Origin: an uncultured Sphingomonadales bacterium
GTDB lineage: Bacteria; Pseudomonadota; Alphaproteobacteria; Sphingomonadales; Sphingomonadaceae
Length of the DNA: 30,555 nt
NCBI GenBank assembly: GCA_903958285.1
Contig: CAJBSR010000348.1
Coordinates: 1-30,555 of the forward strand
Direction of reading: 5' to 3'
A program made the translations under genes and the position numbers. Below are positions 22,996 to 29,652 of this stretch, one piece after another. Every line of letters begins with the position of its first letter. Position 1 is the first letter of the stretch. The notes below the pieces were generated by a model that saw only the letters and a program-made list of their open reading frames with translations, ran no database searches and was not told where the DNA came from.

Positions 22996-23081
22996 CCCTG
23001 AACTTGTTTCAGGGTCCATTGGCATCCCCGGTCCAGACAGTCTGCCTCAGGTGTTCATGGATGCTGAAACAAGTTCAGCAT
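22996..23081. repeat. Paired TGAACTTGTTTCA-type palindromes after lysK
   Basis: CCCTGAA-CTTGT-TTCAGGG (22996-23014) and ATGCTGAA-ACAAG-TTCAGCAT (23060-23080) are two hairpins built on the same unit in opposite orientations (loops CTTGT and ACAAG). They could form the lysK transcript end or be dispersed REP units; there is no T-run. Confidence 0.75.
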
Positions 23082-23098
23082 GACGAGCAGTAGTTATG

Positions 23099-23300
23099 GT
23101 TCGCGCAGAGACGCAAAGAACGCGGTGCGCGATGATCCGTTTGTCCTGAGCTTGTCGAGCCGAAGGCGACCGAAGGTCAACGACTGTCCTTGCTGTTCGC
23201 CGAAACCAAACGGAAGGACGACCCTTCGACAGGCTCAGGGTGAGCGGTGGGAGGTGACGCACTGCTTCCGCGCCCTCTGCGTCTCTGCGCGAACAAATCC
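23099..23300. repeat. Nested palindromic composite repeat, copy A
   Basis: The outer arms are TTCGCGCAGAGACGCAAAGA near 23102 and the inverted CTCTGCGTCTCTGCGCGAAC near 23275. Inside, CGTTTGTCCTGAGC-TTGTCGAG...GACCGAAGGTCAACG is followed by ACCCTTCGACAGGCTCAGGG. The order is the reverse complement of copy B at 25552-25757, so the two are inverted copies on either side of the DUF885 gene. Confidence 0.85.
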
Positions 23301-23368
23301 ATGCACCGCAGACGCAGCGCGCCCCTCATCCTGCCCTCTCCCTCAAGGGGAGAGGGTTACACATCACC

Positions 23369-25207
23369 TTACTTCGACGCTGCAATCCAGCTGTCGATCT
23401 TCTTTTCCAGCACGGCAAGCGGCAGCGCGCCGGTGCCCAGCACCTGTTCATGGAAGGCCCGGATGTCGAACTTGGCGCCGAGCTCAGCCTCCGCCTTTTT
23501 GCGCAGCCGCTGGATGGTGAGCGCGCCGACCTTATAGGCGAGCGCCTGGCTCGGAATGGCGATATAGCGCTCGACTTCCGATGTCGCGTCGGTCTTCCCC
23601 ATATCGGAATTGGCGAGCATATACTCAATCGACTGTTCACGCGTCCAACCCTTGGCGTGGATGCCGGTGTCGACGACAAGCCGCATGGCGCGCAACATCT
23701 CATCCGACAGCGTGCCGAAGCGCTGATAGGGGTCTTTGTAGAAGCCCATCTCATAGCCCAAGGTTTCGGAGTAGAGCGCCCAGCCCTCTACATAGGCCGT
23801 GTTGCCGCCAAAGCGCATGAACTTGGGCAGTTTTTCATTTTCCTGCGCAAGGCTGATCTGGAAGTGATGCCCCGGCGCGCCTTCATGCAGATAAAGCGTC
23901 GTCATGCCCGGCGTGGTCCGGCTTGGCAGATCATAGGCGTTGAAGAAGAAGGTGCCCGGGCGCGTGCCATCGGGCGTGCCGGGTTCATACGATCCACCTG
24001 CCTCATACTTCTCGCGGAATTCTTCATAGGGCTGGATCTTGAGCGGCGCCTTGGGCAGCGTTGAGAAATAGGTGCCGATCTTCCCGTCAACCTGCTTGCC
24101 GATGTCATAATAGCCCTGTGTCAGCGAATCACGCGTCGGCTTTTTGAACTGCGGATCATTGCGGAGATAATCGAAGAATTCGGCAAGCGTGCCTTTGAAA
24201 CCGACCTCATCCTTCACCTGCTCCATGCCGGTCTTGATGCGCGTGACTTCAGACAGGCCGAGATTGTGGATCGTCTCTGCATCCATCGGCAGCGTCGTCG
24301 TGTTCTCAATGGCCAATTTGTAGAGCTTATCGCCGCCCTTCATATATTTCAGGCCCGCGCCATCGCGCGCGACGGGCAGATAGTCAGTCTTCAGATAGTC
24401 GCGCAGGCGGCGATAGGCAGGGTAGATGCCCTGTTCGATGGTCGCGCGGTAATCCGCGGAAAGACGCGCCTTATCCTCTGCCGAGAAACTGGCGGGGAAG
24501 TTCTGGACCGGCCCGAAATAGGGGGACTCTTCCGTCTTCTGCGCCAACTGTGCATCGAGCTGACCAATCACGTTGTTGATCGTCATCTTGGTTTCGACAA
24601 CGCCGGACTTGGCCCCTTCACGGAAGCGGCCAACGGCGCGGTCGAGGAAGATGATGAACTCGCGGTGGCGCTTCAGCCCATTTTCATAGTCCTGCACCGT
24701 GGCAAAGGGTGCGCCGCCCTTTCCGCTGGAAAAGGTCGGGTAGAAAGTGTGGAAGCCGAAAAAGTGATTGAGCGGACGGACGACGTTCAGCTTCAAAATG
24801 TCCGGCCGGAAGGAAATGGCAGCCTGTTCGGTCTGCCATTTGAACACATCATAAGCGATCTGGTCCGTCGGGCTGAGCTGCGCCCGGTCAATCTTCTTCA
24901 GCCGCGCGATATCACTGGCGTTCGCCCGCTTTTCAGCGGCAAAATAGGCGTCGGTGATATAGTCGCCAAAACGGTCAGCATAGCGGAGGTCTCCGCGAAA
25001 AATGGCAAAGAGCGGATTGCGCCGCTGAGAGCCTTCGTCGCTGTCTTCAAACAGCTTGTGCAGATCGCGCGTCGCCTGATTTTGCGCAGGCGCAGCCGCC
25101 ACCGGGGCGGGGCCGACCGGGGCCGACATCTGGGCAAAAGCGGGGGCCGCCATGAGGGCGAGCGGCGAGAGAGTGGTGGCGAGAAACAGAGAAATGGACC
25201 GGCGCAT
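23369..25207 (-). CDS. Secreted DUF885 family protein (putative zinc metallopeptidase)
   Basis: A 612-residue protein with a signal peptide (MRRSISLFLATTLSPLALMA, APAFAQM), so it is probably periplasmic. The DUF885 catalytic-like motif HEGAPGHHFQ is at 441-450 and the family EGW motif AYVEGWALYSE is at about 471-481. His441, Glu442, His447 and Glu474 would bind zinc and act in catalysis, although biochemical evidence for the family is limited. GGGGAG lies 7-12 bases before the ATG at 25207; a longer in-frame start (25303) would hide the signal peptide. The gene sits alone between the two inverted composite repeats. Confidence 0.92.
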   Translation of the reverse strand: MRRSISLFLATTLSPLALMAAPAFAQMSAPVGPAPVAAAPAQNQATRDLHKLFEDSDEGSQRRNPLFAIFRGDLRYADRFGDYITDAYFAAEKRANASDIARLKKIDRAQLSPTDQIAYDVFKWQTEQAAISFRPDILKLNVVRPLNHFFGFHTFYPTFSSGKGGAPFATVQDYENGLKRHREFIIFLDRAVGRFREGAKSGVVETKMTINNVIGQLDAQLAQKTEESPYFGPVQNFPASFSAEDKARLSADYRATIEQGIYPAYRRLRDYLKTDYLPVARDGAGLKYMKGGDKLYKLAIENTTTLPMDAETIHNLGLSEVTRIKTGMEQVKDEVGFKGTLAEFFDYLRNDPQFKKPTRDSLTQGYYDIGKQVDGKIGTYFSTLPKAPLKIQPYEEFREKYEAGGSYEPGTPDGTRPGTFFFNAYDLPSRTTPGMTTLYLHEGAPGHHFQISLAQENEKLPKFMRFGGNTAYVEGWALYSETLGYEMGFYKDPYQRFGTLSDEMLRAMRLVVDTGIHAKGWTREQSIEYMLANSDMGKTDATSEVERYIAIPSQALAYKVGALTIQRLRKKAEAELGAKFDIRAFHEQVLGTGALPLAVLEKKIDSWIAASK

Positions 25208-25755
25208 GAAACGCTCCCCTAAGGCGGATGATGGGGTCCGTCCTATCAGGCGTGTCGGCGTCACTCCACCCTGTTCGACCAAAGCCATGTTGATATCGAC
25301 CAAGCGCGCAAAAAAGTGGCCCGGACCTCATGAGAGACCCGGGCCATCGCCCCTGTGCGAAGGGCGACAAGTGTAACGCCAACAGGGAACACACGTCACA
25401 TCAATACGCGAGCGGTGACGCGTGTTGCTTATCGCCGAGTCGCGCTGAACGGACCCGGAATGGAGTTGTCAGCAATCCGAAAGGCGCGTTTATCTGCCGT
25501 TCAGGATGACGTCATGGTGGCGTGGCTGGCGCTGCGACGTCTGAACATGTGTTTCGCGCAGAGACGCAGAGAACGCGGAGGCGGTTTGTCACTTCCTCAC
25601 CGCTCACCCTGAGCTTGTCGAAGGGTCGTTCTTCCTTTTTGGCGTCGGCTGTCCGCGAGGACAGGCGTTGACCTTCGGTCGCCTTCGGCTCGACAGGCTC
25701 AGGACAAACGGCTCTTGAGGCTCCGCATCCTCTGCGTCTTTGCGCGACCTTCACC
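25208..25755. other. Gene-free stretch: DUF885 upstream region, hairpins and a repeat
   Basis: No credible CDS is visible. From left to right it holds the DUF885 upstream region, a terminator-like hairpin (25310-25346), a second small hairpin CGCCC-GGGCG (25348-25366), an imperfect inverted repeat ACACGTCAC...GTGACGCGTGT (25391-25425), then unassigned sequence to 25551, and the composite repeat copy B. The middle part could encode a small RNA on the minus strand. Confidence 0.6.
25310..25346 (-). terminator. Rho-independent terminator-like hairpin on the minus strand
   Basis: On the minus strand TGGCCCGG, a 14-base loop and CCGGGCCA (25346 down to 25317) are followed by C and a run of six T (25315-25310). 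This is a classic GC stem plus T-tract. The nearest upstream minus-strand gene (the oxygenase) ends 410 bases earlier, with a repeat in between. The terminator may therefore belong to a small untranslated RNA or to a long 3' end. Confidence 0.6.
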
Positions 25756-25757
25756 CT
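25552..25757. repeat. Nested palindromic composite repeat, copy B
   Basis: The outer arms are TTCGCGCAGAGACGCAGAGA (25555 region) and the inverted CCTCTGCGTCTTTGCGCGAC near 25730. Inside, CCGCTCACCCTGAGCTTGTC and GAAGGGT come first, then CGTTGACCTTCGGTCGCCTT and CGGCTCGACAGGCTCAGGAC. These internal segments are the reverse complement of those in copy A (23099-23300). The repeat ends about where the oxygenase gene begins (its stop is at 25756). Confidence 0.85.
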
Positions 25758-26424
25758 AAATCCAGAACTTCTCCCGGAACCATTTGGTGACGATGTACTT
25801 CGTCCCCGCGTGGATCGGCAGGCCGGCGTGGAGGGTTGCCGGATTGGGAGTGCCATCGGCCTGCATATTGTTCCACAGGACGAGCATCGCCCGACGCGGC
25901 GTGACGGTCAGGCCGGCGATCGGGAATTCGGTTTCCCCACCAGAGGCAGGTTCGTTCAGATAGATCATCGCGGTCCAACTGCGCTGCCCGCCCTGTTTGG
26001 CCATATCGTCCCAATAGGTGCTGTTCTTGAAGAAGTGGTCGTGATGCGCCTTGAACTGCTGGCCGATTTCATAAACTTGCCCCTGCAGCGTTTCCCCATG
26101 GCGCGGATCAATGCCCATCAGCGTGCAGATGCGGCCTTCAATCTTTTCGACGAGCGGATCATAGGGGGACAGGTTGCAGCTGTCGCTGGTCCGGAAGTCC
26201 GGGTCCGGATGTTTGGCAAGCAAGCCCGAGGGCTGACGCCCCTTGTCGATCAGGCCCATCAACTCTTCGCACTCGGTGGGCGACATGAAATCCTGCACGC
26301 AATAGAGCGCGAGATTATTCTGTTCGACAATCTGCGCGCGGCCAGAAGCCTTCAACTTGCGCGTCACGATCCGGCCAAGATCGGCCAGCCGTTCTTCAGA
26401 TGATTTCAGCTTGATCTTGGCCAT
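25756..26424 (-). CDS. 2-oxoglutarate/Fe(II) oxygenase, prolyl 4-hydroxylase type
   Basis: A 222-residue protein of the double-stranded beta-helix dioxygenase family. Iron ligands are visible as H127-x-D129 (AHHDHF) and H199 (ATLHAGLPI), with K209 (GTKYIVTKWF) placed to bind 2-oxoglutarate. The C-terminal WFRE is typical of the P4H alpha subunit domain. It also has the jelly-roll strands TAMIYLNEP and GGETEFPIAG. No signal peptide is present, so it is likely cytosolic; the substrate is unknown. It ends close to the composite repeat and begins 12 bases after the amidohydrolase stop, on the same strand. Confidence 0.92.
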   Translation of the reverse strand: MAKIKLKSSEERLADLGRIVTRKLKASGRAQIVEQNNLALYCVQDFMSPTECEELMGLIDKGRQPSGLLAKHPDPDFRTSDSCNLSPYDPLVEKIEGRICTLMGIDPRHGETLQGQVYEIGQQFKAHHDHFFKNSTYWDDMAKQGGQRSWTAMIYLNEPASGGETEFPIAGLTVTPRRAMLVLWNNMQADGTPNPATLHAGLPIHAGTKYIVTKWFREKFWI

Positions 26425-26436
26425 GCCGCTGCTCCG

Positions 26437-27708
26437 TCAGTCGATGATGCGGCCACGGGCCATGACAAAGCCGACCTTTTCGAGGCTGCGGACATCGGTC
26501 AACGGATCACCATCCACCGCGATGATATCCGCTGAATAGCCGGGTGCGAGTTTGCCGATCTCATTTTCCTTATCGAGCAGCTTGGCCGCGATCGTCGTCG
26601 CACTGGCCAGCGCCTCACGCGGGGTCATACCGCCCCAATCGACCATCAACGCGAACTCACCGGCATTACGGCCATGTTCAAACACGCCTGCGTCTGTCCC
26701 AAAGGCGATGGTCACGCCTTCGGCCTTGGCGAGCTTCAGCGCCTTGCCGGCCTGTGCGACGGCCTCTCGCCCCTTGGCCTCCACCGTCGGGGTGTAGATG
26801 CCTTTGCCGAGACGTTCCTTCACGCCATTCAGAGCCATCAGCGTCGGCACCATCGCCATGCCGCTCGCCTTCATCGCCTTGACCGCCGCCGCATCGGCAA
26901 AGGTGCCATGGTCGGCGGTGTCGATTCCGGCCTTCGCCGCCGATTCAACGCCGCGCGCTCCATGCGCGTGCGCTGCCACCCGCAGGCCAAGGCTATGCGC
27001 GGTATCGGCAATTGCCTTCAGTTCCGGATCGGTAAAATGCTGGCCAAGGCCGCGTCCCTGTTGCGACAGAACGCCCCCGGTGGCGGTGATCTTGATGACG
27101 TCCGCACCATTCTTGGAGGCTTCACGCACCCGCGCAGCGCATTGGTCCGGCCCGGTGCATGTGTTCTTGCCGTCGAGTGCGGCGTTCACCTCCGGGCGGA
27201 AGCCAGACACGTCGCCATGGCCGCCGATGATCGAAATGGACGTGCCTGCCGCGACAACGCGCGGGCCGGGGATGAGGCCCTTGGCCGTCGCATCCCGAAG
27301 AGCAAAGCCACCGCGCGGGGCCGACCCCAAATCGCGCACCGTCGTGAAGCCCGCTTTCACCGTGGTCAGTGCATTCTTCGCGCCGACCAGCGCCAGATAA
27401 TCGTCCGTCACAATCGTTTCATCACGAAAATCCCCACCGGGGTCACTCTCCAGATGGACGTGCATGTCGATCAGGCCGGGCAGCACCGTCTTCGTCTTCA
27501 GATCGACAACGCGCGCACCCGCCGGGGCCGCTGCATAGCCATCGGCAATCGAGACGATCTTGCCGTCGGTGACGGTGATGGTGGCGGGGCCAGAGGCGGG
27601 CTTGGCTGCATCCGTGATCACGCGCCCTGCGTGAAGGACGACCGTTTCCGCCTGCGCGGGGCCCGCTAAGGCCGTTGCTGCCATCATCGCGCCAAGAAAG
27701 ACTCGCAT
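26437..27708 (-). CDS. Exported amidohydrolase (imidazolonepropionase/prolidase-like)
   Basis: A 423-residue protein with a signal peptide (MRVFLGAMMAATALAGPAQA, then ETV). Metal-site motifs of the amidohydrolase superfamily are in order: H83-x-H85 (DMHVHLE), Lys206 (VIKITATGG), His247/249 (AAHAHGARG), His267 (TADHGTF) and Asp339 (FGTDAG). Similar periplasmic enzymes hydrolyse X-Pro dipeptides or other amides; the substrate is not determined here. AGGAGA lies 6 bases before the ATG at 27708. A start 21 codons upstream (27771) would hide the signal peptide. It probably shares a transcript with the oxygenase. Confidence 0.92.
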   Translation of the reverse strand: MRVFLGAMMAATALAGPAQAETVVLHAGRVITDAAKPASGPATITVTDGKIVSIADGYAAAPAGARVVDLKTKTVLPGLIDMHVHLESDPGGDFRDETIVTDDYLALVGAKNALTTVKAGFTTVRDLGSAPRGGFALRDATAKGLIPGPRVVAAGTSISIIGGHGDVSGFRPEVNAALDGKNTCTGPDQCAARVREASKNGADVIKITATGGVLSQQGRGLGQHFTDPELKAIADTAHSLGLRVAAHAHGARGVESAAKAGIDTADHGTFADAAAVKAMKASGMAMVPTLMALNGVKERLGKGIYTPTVEAKGREAVAQAGKALKLAKAEGVTIAFGTDAGVFEHGRNAGEFALMVDWGGMTPREALASATTIAAKLLDKENEIGKLAPGYSADIIAVDGDPLTDVRSLEKVGFVMARGRIID

Positions 27709-27775
27709 CACATTCTCCTGTTTATCTCTGCGCTCCAATTGCGCAGGCAATGGGCCCCATGCAAGCGGCAATCAG

Positions 27776-28069
27776 TCAATGCGTCTCCACGGTCAGCGCT
27801 TCGATCTCGAGGAGGGCGCGGTCCCCATCGGGCTTTGTGCCCGTCACGACGATATCCGCGACCAAATGGCCGGGCAGATCGAACTCATGGTCCGGCAGCA
27901 TCGCTGCGATCTCGTCAGCGCGGGCAGGGCCAACCGAGAGCGACACCCAATGGCGCGCGCCGGTGAAGGTGACGCTGGCCCAGGGACGTTCCCGCGACGT
28001 CGGAATTTCAGCGGGCGTTGCGAGTTTCAGGAGGGCGTTGGTCAGAGCACGGTGGGCATTTGCAGTCAT
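27776..28069 (-). CDS. Conserved hypothetical protein, 97 residues
   Basis: I do not recognise a named domain. The 97-residue product starts MTANAHRALTNALLKLATP and has alternating beta-like segments (RPWASVTFTGARHWVSLSVG, GHLVADIVVTGTKPDGDRAL) and an acidic end. It starts at an ATGA overlap with the small basic gene upstream, so the two are coupled. No signal peptide or membrane segment is seen. The gene pair diverges from the S24 repressor gene, the usual place for repressor-controlled genes. Confidence 0.7.
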   Translation of the reverse strand: MTANAHRALTNALLKLATPAEIPTSRERPWASVTFTGARHWVSLSVGPARADEIAAMLPDHEFDLPGHLVADIVVTGTKPDGDRALLEIEALTVETH

Positions 28070-28260
28070 GGGCGGCTCTCCTGCTGGGCGTCTTGGGTGG
28101 CGATGAAATCCCGCACGCGGCGGACAAGGGGGACGCGCATCTCCCGCCCCGCGCGGACGTCGAAAACGAGCTTTGGGTCGCGCGCGGCCAACCGCCCGAA
28201 ACGCGCCGGACGCATCCCCGTCCGCCGCAGGAAAAGCTCAATTTCCCGTCTAATATTCAC
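28066..28260 (-). CDS. Small HTH-like basic protein, 64 residues
   Basis: A 64-residue, Arg-rich product (MNIRREIELFLRRTGMRPAR, FGRLAARDPKLVFDVRAGRE, VPLVRRVRDFIATQD). The spacing of hydrophobics around FLRRTGM-PARFGRLA and the second helix suggests a compact helix-turn-helix, possibly DNA-binding. It overlaps the next gene by ATGA and is divergent from the S24 repressor, with 102 bases between the two starts. Function is unknown; a role as partner regulator is inference. Confidence 0.68.
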   Translation of the reverse strand: MNIRREIELFLRRTGMRPARFGRLAARDPKLVFDVRAGREMRVPLVRRVRDFIATQDAQQESRP

Positions 28261-28310
28261 CTTTTGTTCTCCTTCGTCTTCCTGTCGAGTCGCGTTCGGC
28301 CCGGTCTTTT

Positions 28311-28341
28311 TTCACCGCCAAATCCTACTTGTCTAGGATTT
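28311..28341 (+). promoter_or_regulatory. Promoter with 8-bp palindromic operator for the S24 repressor gene
   Basis: TTCACC (28311-28316) and TAGGAT (28334-28339) are 17 bases apart, a plausible -35/-10. AAATCCTA (28320-28327) and TAGGATTT (28334-28341) form a perfect 8-bp inverted repeat with a 6-base gap that covers the -10. This is the expected form of an autorepression site; the start codon of the repressor lies 21 bases later. Confidence 0.55.
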
Positions 28342-28362
28342 TTCTTATCGGTATGAACGCGC

Positions 28363-29010
28363 ATGGAAAATGTGCGCAACACGCTCGATCGGCTGATTCG
28401 GGACCGGGGGGAGGACTATGCCGCTTTGTCGCGGCTGATTGGCCGCAACCCGGCCTATATCCAGCAGTTCATCCATCGCGGCAGCCCGCGCAAGCTGGCC
28501 GAAGACGACCGGAAATTGCTCGCCCGCTATCTGGGCGTGGACGAATCGCTGCTGGGCGGACCGGCGACGGTACCTGTTGCTGGTGATCTCCTGGCGGTGC
28601 CGCGTCTGGCGGTGGAGGCCTCTGCCGGTCCAGGGGCGCTCGCCAACCGCGAAGAGACCATTTCCCGCTTCGGCTTTGACGCGCGCTGGCTGCGCAGCGT
28701 CGCCTCCAGCCCGCACAATGTCTCTGCGATTTCAGTGCGCGGCGAATCCATGTTGCCGACCTTGTCGGAAGGCGATGAGATTCTGGTCGATGGGGGCGAT
28801 GCGGCAGACCGGCTGCGCGACGGCATCTACGTGTTGCGGGTGGAAGAGGCGCTGCTTGTGAAGCGGATTGCCCTGAACCCGGCGGGCGCGGGCGGGCGGC
28901 GCCTGTCGATCCGCAGCGACAATCCGGCCTATCCCGATTGGGAAGAATGTGACCCGGCGTCGGTGGAAATCATCGGCCGCGTCATCTGGGTCGGCAGGCG
29001 GATGGCCTGA
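28363..29010 (+). CDS. S24-family (LexA-like) transcriptional repressor with N-terminal helix-turn-helix
   Basis: A 215-residue protein. Residues about 17-40 (EDYAALSRLIGRNPAYIQQF) form a helix-turn-helix, and the C-terminal half is an S24 peptidase fold: Ser129 in SVRGESMLPTLSEGDEILVD and Lys167 in EEALLVKRIALNP, the catalytic dyad. Between them, EASAGPGA (85-92) has an Ala-Gly pair like LexA cleavage sites. It may act as a repressor inactivated by self-cleavage, as in SOS-type regulators. No strong ribosome site is seen before the ATG. The promoter has a matching palindrome (28320-28341). Confidence 0.9.
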   Translation: MENVRNTLDRLIRDRGEDYAALSRLIGRNPAYIQQFIHRGSPRKLAEDDRKLLARYLGVDESLLGGPATVPVAGDLLAVPRLAVEASAGPGALANREETISRFGFDARWLRSVASSPHNVSAISVRGESMLPTLSEGDEILVDGGDAADRLRDGIYVLRVEEALLVKRIALNPAGAGGRRLSIRSDNPAYPDWEECDPASVEIIGRVIWVGRRMA

Positions 29011-29019
29011 GGCGCGCGT

Positions 29020-29196
29020 CTAGCGTTTCCGGTCAAAAAACCAAAAGCCGACAGCGAAGACAACACCCAGTCCGGACCCGACCAGCAAGCCGAGCGTCGA
29101 CTGGTGGTAGAGGACGCCGATGATGGCGCCTGCGAGGATGGAGAGGGCCAGCGGCCCACCGGCCGCGCGGGGATCAGATTTCTTTGGATCGGTCAT
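29020..29196 (-). CDS. Small two-helix membrane protein, 58 residues
   Basis: A 58-residue product, MTDPKKSDPRAAGGPLALSI, then two hydrophobic stretches (LALSILAGAIIGVLY and LLVGSGLGVVFAVGFWF) and a basic end (FDRKR). The pattern recalls small AtpZ/AtpI-like proteins, but with too little sequence to be sure. CAGGAGCGG precedes the ATG; in-frame upstream starts lack a site. It is convergent with the repressor gene and divergent from the next gene. Confidence 0.7.
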   Translation of the reverse strand: MTDPKKSDPRAAGGPLALSILAGAIIGVLYHQSTLGLLVGSGLGVVFAVGFWFFDRKR

Positions 29197-29362
29197 GAAG
29201 CCGCTCCTGCCACTGCCCGCCGGAAAACGCCACCCCGCCCATTGGGGCAATGCCCTTTGGGACATGGTGAACACTTCCTTCACCGCATTTGAGCACGGCC
29301 CGCAAAGGGCTGGCCCATAAAGGGTTTTGTTCGCATTCTGCCAAAGAGGAGCCCCCTGCCGC

Positions 29363-29566
29363 ATGTCCAGCTTTTTTGTCGATCGCGCCGGGGCAGACCT
29401 CGCTGCCGAATTCATGGCGCTGTTTGGCAAAGACGCCTCAAGCGAAGCCGCGGGGCGCGCGCGCCGGTCCCGCGATCATGGAAATGTCATCGGCTATTGC
29501 CGCTGGCGGCAGGTGGAGCGGCTGATCAGCGCGCTGGAAGATGAGATCGGCGCCACCCGCCACTAA
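29363..29566 (+). CDS. Small conserved protein, 67 residues
   Basis: A 67-residue product beginning MSSFFVDRAGADLAAEFMAL and continuing FGKDASSEAAGRARRSRDHG, NVIGYCRWRQVERLISALED. I recall close relatives in sphingomonad genomes but no assigned function. It has no membrane segment; it is mostly helical with a conserved Y-C-R-W-R box. GAGGAG lies about 11 bases before the ATG. It precedes tamA-like by 86 bases. Confidence 0.75.
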   Translation: MSSFFVDRAGADLAAEFMALFGKDASSEAAGRARRSRDHGNVIGYCRWRQVERLISALEDEIGATRH

Positions 29567-29610
29567 CCGGTTCGCGCGGGCTTCTTGATTTATGTGAGCC
29601 GCCTCCAAAG

Positions 29611-29626
29611 GGAGCGCTTTCGCTCC
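29611..29626 (+). terminator. Short hairpin between the small gene and the TamA-like gene
   Basis: GGAGCG-CTTT-CGCTCC is a 6-bp perfect stem with a 4-base loop. It has no T-run, so it is a weak terminator or simply an RNA structure between the two genes. Confidence 0.35.
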
Positions 29627-29652
29627 GCAATGGGACACGATAGAGCAGGGTC

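Noticed and set aside
23099..23299. Insertion sequence remnant
   Set aside because: Arms are inverted as in an IS, but there is no transposase frame and a second copy has the same nested REP layout.
22979..23368. Possible CRISPR array
   Set aside because: The repeats are palindromic, few, of different lengths and without regular spacers, so they are REP-like.
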